A stretch of 64,000 nt of DNA from Thozetella sp. PMI_491 (GCA_021432635.1 MU270020.1:522054-586053), one strand, 5' to 3'; positions 32,253-44,473 are shown, counted from the stretch's first letter. The notes: generated by a model not told the origin, from the sequence alone. Made by a program: numbers and translations.

Positions 32253-35200
32253 ATGGCCGCTGCCGTTTCGGCCCCGACTACACCAAGGAAGCCAAAGGAC
32301 GACCCTGTCGCGGCTATCATCCAGACCTTCAACACCGATTACGGCCTCGGGGCCGACATTCCAGACCCATCTGAGAGCCCAGTCCATCGAAAGCAACATG
32401 CTGCCAGGAGCAAGCAGTTTTCCCGCTGTGACCAAATCTGGCGGGGAATGCGCTTCCTCTACTACCGCCACGAGGGAAGTCTCGAGGCCGTCAGCCGTGC
32501 CTTCTTCTTCGAGTCTAAGCTCATCAGCCGGAGCTGGACGGGCGCTGTTGGCCATGATGGTCTCATCTCCGGCGAGTTTCCGGTCGCCAAGAACCCAGAG
32601 CAGCAGGCCGAGCTGCAAGAGCTACTTGTTGACATCCTAACTCGGACCAAGAGCTCTGTAGAGGCACAGCATCTCCACAGAGAGACCCCTACTATGATTG
32701 CCAGAAAGCCGCCTCGTCATGAGGACCCATATCCCAGAGGAGAACCGGCCGACACGAATCCCCATTCCCCAGCCGGGGCGAAAAGACCCTCTCTCGAGGC
32801 CGAAGAGATATCCCCCAAGAGGAGCAAGGGCCTGGTTACAACCCCCAATCTGGGCAGTTCCAAGAATCATGCCATCGGCGCGCTAGACACTGTGATGTCA
32901 CGGCAAAAGTCGTCTTTCAAGGTAAACCAGCCTGTTTCTGTCGCCGGGGACACCTCTTTCTCCACAAGCTTTACCAAGGCATATTCGGCCAGCACAAGCC
33001 GGAGGTCCTTTGCCCCTACTGTCTTTAGCCACCCGGAAACTGTCACAAATACCCAGACCACGGTTGAGATCAGCAGCCAGGAGAGGAAGGAGGTCCTCGA
33101 GCAGTTCCAAAGCTCAGACGACTTTCCGGCATCTTCGGGCGAGTTGTTGGCCTTGCGGGAGTCCTTCGCCCGCCACGGAGAACCCGGGATCGACGCGGCC
33201 TACCCACCCTCGCATCTTAGACTCTCGGACCATGCGCTCAATCAGCAGTTGGACGACGTGCCATACCCCTCTGTCGAAGGGGCCGAGCCAGTCTCGCCTA
33301 TTCCTGCCGAAATCTCCAGACCTTCAGATCTCCAGCCGCACCTTCCGGTAGAGGACCTCGAGCCTCCAAGCTCTCTTCCAGGCCGCCTCGAGCACATATG
33401 GCGTAAGTGGCCACGACAATGTCTATTTTTTGTGCCCATTTTATGATGCTAATAGCTCCATAGCCCAGTTCCCTAAGGGACTTCGTGACGCCCCCATCGC
33501 CGTAGTGTGGGAGGTCACACGCATCTGCCTCCATTGCGATATCGATCTTGCCCATACGAAGATACAATACGACCCGCGGTGGGCCTCACAAGACTTTGCC
33601 GACTTGTGGAAAGGCCTCCGCCGCCTAGATGTTTTTCAAGGAAAGTCTTTCCCGGAGCGGCCAACTGCAGAGGCCTGGCAAGCTGCCCTGGGAAGCTTTA
33701 CGAGCAGGGGCAACGCTGTTTTCCTGTCGCTAGCTTTAGATTACAATTACGAGGCGGATGGCCCTCTGTTTCACGTTCGCATGCAGCCCGTACGGCTCGC
33801 GCAGAGCTATCGCCTGGCTCGCCGGTTCGGCTCGGACCGCTTTCTCGATGTTCTCATGCCTTCCCCCTGCAGCGCACGCAACATCCCCAAGGCGATGAAG
33901 AAGGATGGTGCGGCAAACGAAGTCATCAAATGGCTCACGGAGAAGCCACACCACTTCGTCGGCCGCAGGTGGATGCCTTTCTTCGTCAGAGATGCCGGGT
34001 ACAGACGTCAGCCCGTCGAGTTTCGACTTGGGGGGGAGAATGACACGTTGGTTTATAAAGACCGCGTCACTTTCTTTGCAGAATCAGGCCCAGGCTTCCA
34101 GCCTCTGCCTCGTGGGAGCAACTACCCGCTCTCTACCGAAGTTCATCGCCGAAGATCCGAGTTCAAGGTTGAAGCCATGCTTAAGTGGCTGCTCCAACCT
34201 GAAGCGAACTCAGAGCAGGCCCATCTGAAGCTGTTCACTCGGATTCAGCTAGGTAAGTTTTTGACATATCCCCACCCCAGACCACGGCCCCACTAAGACG
34301 TTACTGTAGGGCTGAGCAATACGTACCCCGTGTTTGTATTTGAGCCAGACCAAATACGCCACCAGGCCGATGACCTCAAGTCACCCGCAGGCAACGTCAT
34401 GAACGACGGTATAGGCCTAATGTCGCGCGCTGTAGCGCGTAGGGTGCGCGATGAGCTCGGTCTACCGGACATTCCTTCCGCTGTTCAAGGACGTCTTGGC
34501 TCAGCAAAGGGAATGTGGCTGCTAGACGTCAACGATACTGGAGACGATTACTGGATCGAGATTTATCCATCGCAGCGCAAATGGAGGTGCGATTTTGTGG
34601 ACGAGCACCATCGGACATTCGAGATCCGAAGCCATGCCCACGAGCTGAGAACGGCTGCGCTCAATCTCCAATTCCTCCCTGTGTTAGAAGATCGAGCCAG
34701 TGACAAGGCTGGCATCCGCCAGATCCTTGGAGACATGCTAACCAAAGATCTCGAAGATGAGTTTGACGAACACAAGTCAGCAATGCAACGGCCGATTGAG
34801 TTTCGCTCCTGGTCGCATAACGGCTTCTCTATGCGCGCCAGCCGCCTTTACCACGGCCACGTGCCGTTCCTGGGGGGACTTCCCGTCAGCAAAGAGGAAA
34901 CCCTCAGCTTCCTTCTCGACAGTGGGTTTGACCCCACCCAGCAGAAATACCTCCAGGAGATCGCATGGCAGGTTCAGAAGCAGAAATGCGACCTCCTTAA
35001 GACAAAGCTGAAGATCAAGGTGGGTCGTTCGGCATACGCCTACATGGTGGTAGATTTCTGGGGCATTCTAGAGGAAGGCGAAGTGCACTTCGCGTTTTCG
35101 TCCAAGTTTGGCGATGATGATTCCTCCGACATCCTGCTGCACGACATGGACGTCCTCGTGGCCCGGTCGCCCGCGCACTATCCAAGCGATATCCAGCGTG

Positions 35201-36423
35201 TACGAGCCGTGTTTAAGACGGAGCTCCGTGCCCTGAAAGACGTTATCGTCTTCTCGAGCAAAGGAAACACCGCGTTAGCGGATAGTCTGTCGGGAGGTGA
35301 CTACGATGGCGACCAAGCCTGGGTATGCTGGGACCCTAGGATCGTGGAGGGCTTCGTCAATGCTCCCGTACCTCTGCCAGTCGACCTCAAAAAATACATG
35401 AGGAAAGATGAGACAACCTACGGACAGCTGATGCAAGGATTCGGGCGTCAAGCAACGCGGAAGATGATCGAGCGCAGTTTCCAGTTCTCCATGCAGCACA
35501 ACATGCTCGGCGTATGCACCAACTACAAGGAGCGCTTCTGCTATACCAGGAACTGTGTGAGCGATAACAAGGCTATCTTGCTCAGCACACTTCTCAGCAA
35601 CCTAGTCGACCAGCTCAAGAACGGCATCTCCTTCGGGCACGAGGACTTTGACCAGCTCATCAGAGAAGAGCTTGGTGCCCCTCTTCGTCTTGGCGACCCG
35701 GCCTACAAAGATGATGCGTGGAGGCGCCGAGATGCCCCCAAACACATTGTTGACTACCTCAAATTTAGTATTGCCAAACCGGCAATCGACCGCGAGCTAG
35801 CAGCGTATCACAAGGCTATGGAGCAGGTGGACAGCCCCTTAGATGGAGCCCACCGGTGGGACGCTGACCTCTCCACGGTGTACGAGGACTTCAGGGGGAT
35901 CAAGTCGCAGTCGTGTCAGGTCCTGCTCACAGCGCTGATAGCAAGCATCGGAGAGGTCGAAATGCTATGGAAGAGGAAGATGGCTCGAGAGAAGGAGGAC
36001 TACGCCGGGCGGATCAAGGAGATCCACGCCGAATGGTGCAAGATCCAACCCAAGACACTCGCGAAGAACGGCGCGAAGATCGATTCCAAGATGGTCCGCC
36101 TTCTCGAGCAGCAGTACCTGCCGGACACGGAGATGAGCCACTGGGCGCTTCTGAAGGCTAGCACCGCCTTCAAGCTATACTACAACAAGAGTAACAAGTT
36201 TGTGTGGCAGATTGCGGGCCGCCAGTTGGCAATGATCAAAGCGATGATGACCAAGGGAGATGGCGTCCCAGTCCTGGCCATGCCGCTGATGTACGCAGCA
36301 TTGATGCCGGACAAGCGCTTCGTCAAGCAGTACGTCGCCAAATTAGAGGGCAGCGGGTCCGACTACATGGACGAACTGGAACGCTCGCAGGCCGAGACGG
36401 ACGGCGCAGACCTGTACCCATGA
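32253..36423 (+). CDS. RNA-dependent RNA polymerase (QDE-1/SAD-1 type)
   Basis: Three exons, 32253-33402, 33464-34252 and 34310-36423, give 1350 residues, close to known fungal cellular RdRPs (about 1400). The catalytic loop SGGDYDGDQAW puts the DxDGD motif at residues 977-981. Upstream are further family blocks: NDGIGLMSRAVARRV, QGRLGSAKGMW and EFRSWS. The first 380 residues are low-complexity and poorly conserved, as is common in this family. The enzyme makes dsRNA from aberrant single-stranded RNA for Dicer/Argonaute silencing (quelling or silencing by unpaired DNA). I cannot decide between the QDE-1, SAD-1 and RRP-3 clades from sequence alone. The gene looks intact. Confidence 0.92.
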
Positions 36424-38057
36424 GCCCTCTAGCTTACTAGATCCTGCGAGGCCCTTGGGCAAGCCAACACGGAAGAGCTGGGAGGAACCAGGAGGCAGAT
36501 GTGGCTTCGGGACGAGTTACTTCCAGGTCGTCCCGGCGAGTGGCGCTCGGAAGGAAGGCGTCGGGCGGCGGGGCTTCGGGTCGCATAGCAACAGGACTGA
36601 TGATTTCAGTTGTAGCCGAGCCTGGAAACGGAGTAATACCGAATGGCGGTGTGTTCGGCTTGCCAGGCAAAGATACGATGGTATAGTATCGGACAGAAGA
36701 TCCTAAGTTCTACGCTGTGTATTATTATTACCCATATAATGGTAGACTCATGTTTGCAGGCGTGTGCCTGTCTTTCTCTTAGCGACTGAGCTGACGCTCA
36801 GCCAGGTCCAGCGCAGACGCCAGGATTCGGTGTTGATGACTCGGCGGCCGACTGAAATGCTAATCTGATGACATCTTCAGTAAACCGCCCAGAAAACGAG
36901 GAAATGTAGGTAGCGTAAACCTACTATGGAACACCTATGGCCCAATAGCCCATGGATTCTGGGCCTAGGCCTGGACCTGGGTCAGCACAGCTCCCGGGCG
37001 GCGCACATCCGTATCTCAATAAATATGCCCTATTCAAGACACAATTACACATCCTCATCTTGAGGTACAACCGGAAGACATACTTGTATAGGTAATATCA
37101 TGGGTGTGGCACCGTCTAGCCACAGTATTTCTGGGAGTTGCCAAGTCAGACCGCAATATTGGTTCTTCCTTCGCGGCGTCTCTTGACAAGTTCGTCGGGA
37201 CTTGAGTCGCCCGACATAAAAATGTGCGGGGCGGATGTGGCACTGTGCTCCTTGAGATTGGCCAAGCGGAGGATAGAGGTCGATTTAGGGGCCGAAATGG
37301 GTCGCGCAAAGACCGGCAGCAGCCGAATGACCTGGACCATCCGCACCAAGGAGTTTACCCCGCCCCTGGTAACGTCAGAGCTCCCGGAGCCTGAGCGACC
37401 CGGCCGATGGGCCAGCGACTAAGTGGAGAGAGCGTTGTAGAGGCTTGAGAGGGTATGTAGCTGACAATTAGCTGCGGCCGCCATACAACTTGGCGAGCTC
37501 GCTTTCCTTGCTCTTGTTAGGCGTGCGTCTAGGGACTAGGATTCGTCCGCGGAGTTCGGACGGAGTGCAGAACTCTCTTTCGTTGCTGGCTTACTCGAAG
37601 ATTCGGAGGGTGGTGCCATGGGTGATTGTTGCGCCGTTTGGGCCTGCACTTGGCCCCATCAGGCACACGGAACACTGAATCACGCCGCGTTTGCAGGGAA
37701 TAAAAGCGTATTCTAGCTTACGCGCCTGGTAACAACCCGCCACTGGCCAAGGACCCGCCCGTAAAGGCTTGTAAAGGACTGGATACCTAGTTAGACGCTA
37801 CGGAAGCGAGAGACCGGATAGGCGCACCCCCTGCCCCTTCAAGATCAACGTGCTCGGATCGCCGATACACTACTACGTAATGTCCAGCAGAGGCCGAAGA
37901 GCTCGCAATGTAACGGAATTCCCTGTCCTGGCCTGGCAGCGCATGCGGCGCGTCCTCGCACTCGTGCGCGCATAAAGAGCGCCCAAGGCCCGAGAGACAG
38001 CTTGAGAGAGCCAGGGAGCACTTGTCCCTAGCTTGACAACAGGACCGCACTGGAACC
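36424..38057. other. Intergenic region
   Basis: 3' flank of the RdRP gene and promoter of the FAD enzyme gene. Short frames on both strands near 37055-37422 overlap each other and lack domain support. No RNA gene or clear repeat seen. Confidence 0.45.
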
Positions 38058-39416
38058 ATGCTGCCGCTCCTCGCCCCTGTGCTTCTGGCTCTCTCGGCCA
38101 CGGCCTCGGCCTCCCGCGACTGCGATCTCGAGACCGATGTCCTCGTGGTGGGCGGCGGCTCGACCGGCACCTATGCCTCGGTGAAGCTTCACGACCTGGG
38201 CAAGACGGTCCTCTTGGTGGAGAAGACCGGCGTGCTCGGCGGCCACGTGAACACCTACACCGACCCTGTGACCGGAAATGTCACCAACGTCGGCGTCCAG
38301 AGCTTCCACAACACCAGCACCGCCCGCGCCTACTTCGACCGCCTCGGCGTGGCGCTGGGCCCGGGAAGCTACACCCCCCGCACCACCATCTACCCCGACT
38401 GGCGGTTGGGCGAACTCAGTGACTGGCAGCCTCCGAGCCAACAGGCGCAGGGGGTCGCTCTTCAGAACTATCTGGCATTCCTCAAAGCCACCGCGCCAGA
38501 CCTGGACCTCGGCTGGGACCACCTCGGGTTCCCGGTGCACGAGGACCTCCTCCTTACGTTTGGCGAGGCCGCCGTCAAGTACAACTTCACGGACTGCGTC
38601 CACCTGATCAATGCGTACAACCAGCCGGGCTCGGCCACCAACGAGACTGCCGCGTACGCTGCCAAGGTGTTCGGGATCGACCTCACCGAGGCCGTGCTCG
38701 CCGGAACCCTCCTTGCCACACACGACGTCGAGGACCTATATCGCGCGGCCACGAAGGTGCTCGGCAAGAGCGTCCTATTCGAGTCAAATCTGACCCACGT
38801 TCAGCGATCTCCCGAGGGCGTGCGCGCCATCGTGCAGACTCCGACGGGCCCGAAGACGATCAAGGCTAAGAAGATCCTCAACACCGCCTACCCCCTCCTC
38901 AGCAACCTCGAGGGCTGGGATCTATCCGCGAACGAGAGGAACCTCTTCGGCAAGTTCAACGGACACAGCTACTTTGCCGCCGTGCTCAAGACCAAGGCCG
39001 CAGGGCAGAACATAAACTCGGACAACATCGGCTCGAGCGATCCGTTCGGCATCCCGACCATGCCAGGCGTGCACGCCCTGTCGGCGACGACGTTCCCCGA
39101 CACGCACCTGCTCTACTACGGCGCCAACACCATTATTTCTACCGAGGAAGCGCAGGCCAATGTGCGCGCTGACTTCCAGAGGCTGGCGGATAACGGCGTC
39201 TTCTTGGACGGCGAGGTCGAGTTCCTGGCGTGGTATGACCACACCCCAACACGGCTCTTCGCGTCGGCCGAGGACGTCCGGGCGGGCTTCTACGAGGACC
39301 TCTTTGCGCTACAGGGTGTCAGCAACACGTGGTGGTCGGGTGCGGCGTGGCAGGCCCAGGACTCTTCGCTAATCTGGGAGTTTACAAGCAGGTTGGTGGA
39401 CAGGATGCTGACGTGA
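38058..39416 (+). CDS. Secreted FAD-dependent oxidoreductase (amine-oxidase fold)
   Basis: Intronless, 452 residues. The signal peptide MLPLLAPVLLALSATASA is followed directly by the dinucleotide-binding Rossmann motif VLVVGGGSTGTYAS (G32-x-G34-x2-G37) and an acidic end LLVEK. NAD(P)-binding-like/amine oxidase domain relatives (beta-cyclopiazonate dehydrogenase-type) have this order. HVNTYTDP after the first strand resembles the FAD-contacting G-G-x-x-x-T/S region. The end (AWQAQDSSLIWEFT) closes the fold. Several N-x-S/T sites agree with secretion. Reaction: flavin-dependent oxidation of an unidentified substrate. Convergent with the glycosylasparaginase gene. Confidence 0.82.
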   Translation: MLPLLAPVLLALSATASASRDCDLETDVLVVGGGSTGTYASVKLHDLGKTVLLVEKTGVLGGHVNTYTDPVTGNVTNVGVQSFHNTSTARAYFDRLGVALGPGSYTPRTTIYPDWRLGELSDWQPPSQQAQGVALQNYLAFLKATAPDLDLGWDHLGFPVHEDLLLTFGEAAVKYNFTDCVHLINAYNQPGSATNETAAYAAKVFGIDLTEAVLAGTLLATHDVEDLYRAATKVLGKSVLFESNLTHVQRSPEGVRAIVQTPTGPKTIKAKKILNTAYPLLSNLEGWDLSANERNLFGKFNGHSYFAAVLKTKAAGQNINSDNIGSSDPFGIPTMPGVHALSATTFPDTHLLYYGANTIISTEEAQANVRADFQRLADNGVFLDGEVEFLAWYDHTPTRLFASAEDVRAGFYEDLFALQGVSNTWWSGAAWQAQDSSLIWEFTSRLVDRMLT

Positions 39417-39664
39417 GTTGGCTGGTCTGGGTTAATTATACGGCCATGGAGAGAAGAGCAGCGCGACACGCATATTGTGGCTTCGACAGGGACAATTGTA
39501 CAGAGCAATTACATATGTTAGCCCAATTGCGTGCACGTGCCGGTGCAAACCGTGAAAAATAATAGATGGCGGCGAGCAAGGGTTCGCTCGTATGTGATCA
39601 CTTCCTATGTACATCTAAAGTACCAGCAGACGCCAAAAGTCTAACCGTCCTGCAACCCACGCCC

Positions 39665-40783
39665 CTAGAGTGCCTTTTGTGATTCTGACAGGCCATTGGG
39701 CTCCCGGTAGACAAGTGCCGATGGTTGGGGGCCAACCGGCTGCACGGTAACGACTTCCGTAGCGGTCATGTTACCCCCACGAAATGCGTATGTGAATGTC
39801 CAGCCCGAAGCTGCGGCGCCATGTCGGCCCCGATTGTCGGTCACGACGATGCCGCTCATAACCTGTGGGTATTTTCGCACCATGCGGCGAACGGCATCCT
39901 CGGCAGCTTCCTGGGGGGTGTACCCACGTCGCAGGCTCTCAACCGCCTGGTAGCAGGGCAAGAATCGCATCATGATGTCTCCGTCCCCGGTTGCGCCGCA
40001 ACCACCGACCTCTCCATCCACATAGGAGCCGCTACCGGCAATGGGGCCGTCTCCAACGCGGCCCGGGATCTTGTGCGACGCGCCATTGGTGGATGTCCCG
40101 GCAGCCATAGCGCCCGAAGCATCGATCGCGATCAGCGAGATGGTGTCGTGCGATGTCCTCTGCACGGCCTCCGCAATAGCGGGGACCCCGGGCAGATGAA
40201 CGACGGGAGGAAGAGGTGAGTAAGGTCCACAGGATTTGGCGGGGTCCGGCGAGACGTTCACTCGGAAGTTGGTCTGGCAGTTTCCGCGCTTCCACTCCTC
40301 GCACAGCCGGCGTGACTCGTCAGTGTCGGTGTCCTCCTCGGCGAAACCGTTTTCGACAGCGAAGCGCGTCGCCTGGTCGCCGGCGAGCAGGGTGTGCGCG
40401 GTATGCTCCAGCACGCGGCGCGCGACGGCGATGGCGTTGCGGACGCGGCGCAGGGCCGCGACGGCGCCGACGTTCATGGTGGTGCCATCCATAATTAAGG
40501 CGTCGAGGGTGGTCTCGCAATTCTCATCGGGGGACCCGCCAAAACCTACGGTGCCATCGCATTGGCTCACCTCGCACGTGGCACAGCCGATCTCGACAGC
40601 ATCAAGCGCAGAGATCTCAGTGCCGAGCGTGAGGGCGTCGAAGGCGGCGTCTGTCGCCGCGGTGAATGGACCGCCCCATGTGTTTATGACGAACGGGAGC
40701 CCCGGAGAATCGGCCGATAGTGCACCGCGCGCGAGGAGGAGAGAAAGAAGCGGCGCGTACCCGCGGCATCGAAGCCGAGCCAT
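39665..40783 (-). CDS. N4-(beta-N-acetylglucosaminyl)-L-asparaginase
   Basis: Intronless, 372 residues, with a signal peptide (LLSLLLARGALSA). It is an Ntn-hydrolase precursor. SHDTISLIAID contains the His-Asp/Thr autocleavage site, so Thr214 becomes the catalytic N-terminus of the beta chain. GTSTNGASHKIPGRVGDGPIAGSGSY (given in two parts: GTSTNGASHKIPGR and VGDGPIAGSGSY) is the hallmark substrate pocket, and GATGDGDIMMRF follows. The family splits GlcNAc-Asn during glycoprotein turnover in the lysosome/vacuole. The alpha-chain start INTWGGPF is also conserved. The gene looks intact. Confidence 0.92.
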   Translation of the reverse strand: MARLRCRGYAPLLSLLLARGALSADSPGLPFVINTWGGPFTAATDAAFDALTLGTEISALDAVEIGCATCEVSQCDGTVGFGGSPDENCETTLDALIMDGTTMNVGAVAALRRVRNAIAVARRVLEHTAHTLLAGDQATRFAVENGFAEEDTDTDESRRLCEEWKRGNCQTNFRVNVSPDPAKSCGPYSPLPPVVHLPGVPAIAEAVQRTSHDTISLIAIDASGAMAAGTSTNGASHKIPGRVGDGPIAGSGSYVDGEVGGCGATGDGDIMMRFLPCYQAVESLRRGYTPQEAAEDAVRRMVRKYPQVMSGIVVTDNRGRHGAAASGWTFTYAFRGGNMTATEVVTVQPVGPQPSALVYREPNGLSESQKAL

Positions 40784-41344
40784 GGTGTTGTCGCACCGTG
40801 TTCAGTGATGTTTCGCCTGCTTGGACCCAGATTATAGTTCGGGTAGCTTTCAGGACCCATCATGGCTGTCAACCCTAACCCTCGCCTGTTTATCCCTAGA
40901 CAAGCAACCAGTAGGTTCAGACGATATCTCTCTCTGCATCCTAGGTTTGTATGTAAATTAAAACAACTCCTTTATATAACTAATACGAAGAGGCTTTTAC
41001 CATCAGGTTTTCCCGCGGGCTTTGCAATCACAAGCTGTTGGGTCATTGTTAATAACGCTGCTCTAGCCGCTGCTCTAGCCGTTCCGAGTAATTTTACTAC
41101 TTGTAGGATATAATGCCCGTGAGAGGTGCCCATTTTCTGCCAACGAACACTAATCCGGGCTGTTCAAAAATATCCGGTGAATGTTTGGTGGTCAGCAACC
41201 GGCGCTATCCGACAACCCGCAGCAGCAACAGAGTATTTCTACCCGGCACCACTCCAAGAACCACTTTATCCATGTAACGACAGCGTTCATATACCACCCT
41301 GTTTGCTGCGAGCATTCCTCTTTTACCAAGATTAAAGAATTATC
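40784..41344. other. Intergenic region
   Basis: Divergent promoters of the asparaginase (-) and alcohol dehydrogenase (+) genes, fairly AT-rich from 40930 to 41340. Nothing else seen. Confidence 0.45.
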
Positions 41345-42686
41345 ATGACAACCGATACCCTACCCGAGACAATGTTTGCGTGGAGGAAGCATAAGGGGTT
41401 GATGGAACCGGTAGAGTGACGTGATGATTCCGAAGAGTGTGGTTTGCTCATGATATCACGTAGGTATGGGAGGAAGTACCAATCCCCGAAGTGTCTCCTA
41501 CTGGGGTGTTATGCAAGATGATTGCGTCAGGAGGTGAAGCCTTCCACATCCTCATTTGGGGACGTCATGGCACAGCACTAACCTCAGCACAGTCTGTCAC
41601 AGCGACCACACTCTAGTTACCCTAGAAATGCAGCCTAAGCACTTTCACGATCAATTCACCTTAGTATACCAGTTCCAAATTCCCACGTGGGACAAAGTTG
41701 ATATTTAACTTGTTAACAGGGCCACGAAGGATGCGGCGAGATCGTGAAAGTCGGAGACCAGGTAACAGAATTTCAAGTCGTAAGTCTGCGAGCCCGTCAT
41801 CTACCGGACCGGAAACCTGGAGGCTAGAGCGAGTATATAGGGTGACATCGTGGCGATGTATCCAGTTCCCGGCTGTGGAGCTGCGGACTGCACCGAGTGC
41901 GCAAGAGACCTGCCCCAGCTATGCCCGAGCGGCCATCACTCCGGGATTGGCCAAGACGGATTCTTTGCGCCGTATGCAGCGGTCGATCAGCGCGCTCTCG
42001 TTTTAGTGCCCGACGGCGTCACCCCATCCGTGGCCGCGATTGCGTGTGACGCTGTCACAACAGCATACCATGCCGTGACGACGAGAGGAAAAGTCAACCC
42101 GACAGATCTCGTATTCCTCTTCGGTATCGGCGGCCTCGGCTTCAATGGACTCCAGATTCTTCGCCACCTCGGCGCCAGGGTCATCATCTCGGAGATCAAC
42201 CAGGACCTCCTGGACGCGGCGGAAGCAATGGGAATCCCAAAGGAAGACCTGGCCCCAGCCAAGTCTCTACCGACCGAATTTGTCAAAGAGGCTGGTCTGG
42301 AGGAGAAAATCGACGTAGTAATAGACTTCGTCGGAACGCATCAGACCTTCTCCGATGCTCAGCGCATAGGTAAGTGAAGACTGCTTGCGAGTTCAACCTC
42401 AGCACCCGTCTGACTTTGACCAGTTCGACACGGCGGCAAGATCATCAGCGTTGGAAGCTTTGACTTAGAGAACACACTGCACATGAAGATCGCTAGCAGA
42501 AAGGCCCTTACGTTTGTCTTCTCTTACGGGGGCCAGATTAAGGACTTAAAAGAGGTCCTCGCCCTCATTGCGCAGGGAAAGATCCAGCCGCGGGTCGAGA
42601 ATGCGATGCTCGAGGACTTCTGGGCGACTGTCAAGGATATGCACGCAGGGAAGCTGAAGTCTCGTATTGCCCTTCTTCACGGATGA
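41345..42686 (+). CDS. Zinc-dependent alcohol dehydrogenase (MDR family)
   Basis: Six exons (41345-41410, 41464-41533, 41593-41663, 41720-41779, 41841-42369, 42424-42686) close in frame at 352 residues. Four introns fall in the first 90 codons. The rebuilt N-terminus reads MFAWRKHKG...EEVPIPEVSPTG, as in fungal relatives. Catalytic zinc ligands are Cys47 in GVCHSD and His71-Glu72 in GHEGCGEIV. The structural zinc lobe has Cys101, 106, 109 and 117. The cofactor site is FGIGGLGFNGLQ with acidic SEIN, suggesting NAD rather than NADP. It oxidises alcohols or reduces aldehydes in the cytosol; the substrate is unknown. Intron 1 uses a weak GTAGAG donor, but phase and homology support it. Confidence 0.88.
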
Positions 42687-43086
42687 AGGTATAGGATAAT
42701 GTACAATTTCGATTGAGCCTACGTAATGATCAATTAGGTGTTGAGTACGTAACGGCAGGGACAATGATATTAGCCACTAACGGTGACCTTTGAACTTGTA
42801 TACTACTAGGCCTATAGCTAGACTGAGGTTAGCGCCGTGCCTTGTAGGGCCTCTCCAGTGGGGCTTGTCTCACCTGCTACAAACACGGCTAACCGTAGAG
42901 TGGCTATGCTCGAACTTCGGGGGTGAATAACTATCCAACTAAACCTACTACGGTTCTGTCTCACTCTAATTCACGGAGGGCAAGTGGATACTACACAGGC
43001 CCTTCTACTAGACCCTCACATTGTAGCCGTGCCTGTACTGGCATTAGGTCCTGATCAAGCATCAATATCTTCTCGAACGGGGTATC
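42687..43086. other. Convergent intergenic region with hairpin
   Basis: 3' flanks of the alcohol dehydrogenase (+) and rhodopsin-domain (-) genes. Holds the imperfect inverted repeat at 42827-42894; otherwise empty. Confidence 0.5.
42827..42894. repeat. Imperfect inverted repeat (hairpin)
   Basis: Left arm 42827-42848 (ggttagcgccgtgccttgt...) pairs with right arm 42873-42894 (cctgctacaaacacggct...) around a 24-nt loop, with a few gaps. A related word, ttgtagccgtgcc, occurs near 43021. It could be a terminator hairpin in the convergent space or a transposon relic. Confidence 0.45.
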
Positions 43087-44473
43087 TTACTCTACTCTGA
43101 TGCCCTCAAGAACCAAGATGCCATCATCACTGACATTAGCATTCGTCCGGTATTTCGAACCGAGGATTTCCTCGTCGCTGGTGTTGTCCCCTGTGATTCT
43201 TGTTCGTGCCGTCGGGCCGCGGAGCCCAAGCTTCGCAGGGGTGTCCAGAAAGCCCCGGTCGTCACAGCAGTCGGATACTTTCTTGCGCTCGAGAGGTTCC
43301 ATGTTGGAGCTCCCTTTCTGACCGGCGCTGCCTTGCCCATCACTGCCCTGTCCGTAGTATTTGTATCCCTCGGAGCCGTCTTTGATTCGGAGGAACACGC
43401 GTCGGTAGACCGGGCGCAGGACGGGGATACCCATGCACACCATAGTGACGGCAATCTCTGCGGCCGACCAAACTATAAGAGGAAGTGTCGCGGCTACGAG
43501 TCTTGGGTTAGACGACAGCCATTTCAGAGGGTGGTATCGAAGAGAGTGTTGAGGTCTTGGGCCACGAACCTGTGTAGTTGTCGGACGTGAATCCCTGAGT
43601 CTCGATTGTCCTAAATATCCCGCACGCGCCGGCTCTGGTGGTAAAAACTGTCAGAACATATCTAGCTTTCAGGACAGCCAGGGACCTCCTCACAATATGC
43701 CCAGGCTCATGCTCCCCGCAATTGTGAGCTTCTCCCGGCGCTTCATGTTTAACTGCCAAATGAAGTACCACGGGAAAATTGCAAAGAATAAGTCGGCAAT
43801 AACACACGCAACTATGAGGGTCATCCATTAGTCGTCAGAGACTCATTGGACTTGGTCGAATTGAACTAACCTCCCATCAGGATCGCATAAGGAATGATGT
43901 AAGTGATAAAGCAGTGCCCTTGCACCCTGCGGTCGTACAGTGACTCAACTGGCGAGCAGCGGCACCAGAAAACCACAATTGATATGGCTGATGCGACGGC
44001 GAGCGCAAAAAAGATTGCGTAAATAGCGATCCGGTGCCCACGCACCATGACGATGCGAAGCAGAAAGAGACCCAGGGACGTCTTTGCCGTGGCCATACCG
44101 AATACTGCAAAGCTCTGGCCAACCATGGCCCACTTCACGGCAAGTGTTGCGTTGTCGATAGTGAGGCTATCGTAGTCTTGCCCGTAGCCGTATGTTGCGG
44201 CGAGGTGGATGAAGGCAGTGTATATGAGCAGGAAAGCCTGCCGGGGTAGCCCGCAGTATTAGTGACGGAGCCAGACAGCACAGGGCGTTGCGAGAGAAGA
44301 TACGAAAACACCAAGATACATACCGCGCTGAAACAGTATGCAAGGTCATCCAACCCAGGTTGTTTGACAATGACGATTCGCGTATAGAGTCGAAGCGCGA
44401 CGAATACCATCACGAATGCCACCATTGACCACATAGCCGCCACGGCAGCTGGAGCTTGTCCACCTAACGCCAT
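43087..44473 (-). CDS. Rhodopsin-domain (PTH11-like) seven-helix protein
   Basis: Five exons (44324-44473, 43871-44237, 43694-43811, 43570-43634, 43087-43493) close in frame at 368 residues. Seven hydrophobic segments are visible: AAMWSMVAFVMVFVAL, AFLLIYTAFIHLA, FAVFGMATAKTSLGLFLL, IYAIFFALAVASAIS, YIIPYAILMGVACV, LGILAGACGIF and LPLIVWSAAEIAVTMVCMGI. Family marks are RLYTR...GLDDLAY after helix 1, the ATAKTSLGLFLLR helix, and W-A-E-x-x-V-T in helix 7. The C-terminal tail, about 90 residues, is hydrophilic and cytoplasmic. No CFEM domain precedes it, so it belongs to the non-CFEM class. Plasma-membrane sensing is inferred. Confidence 0.88.

Noticed and set aside
36724-37422. Small gene on either strand after the RdRP gene
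   Set aside because: Frames on opposite strands overlap, the plus one begins without ATG, and no domain is visible.
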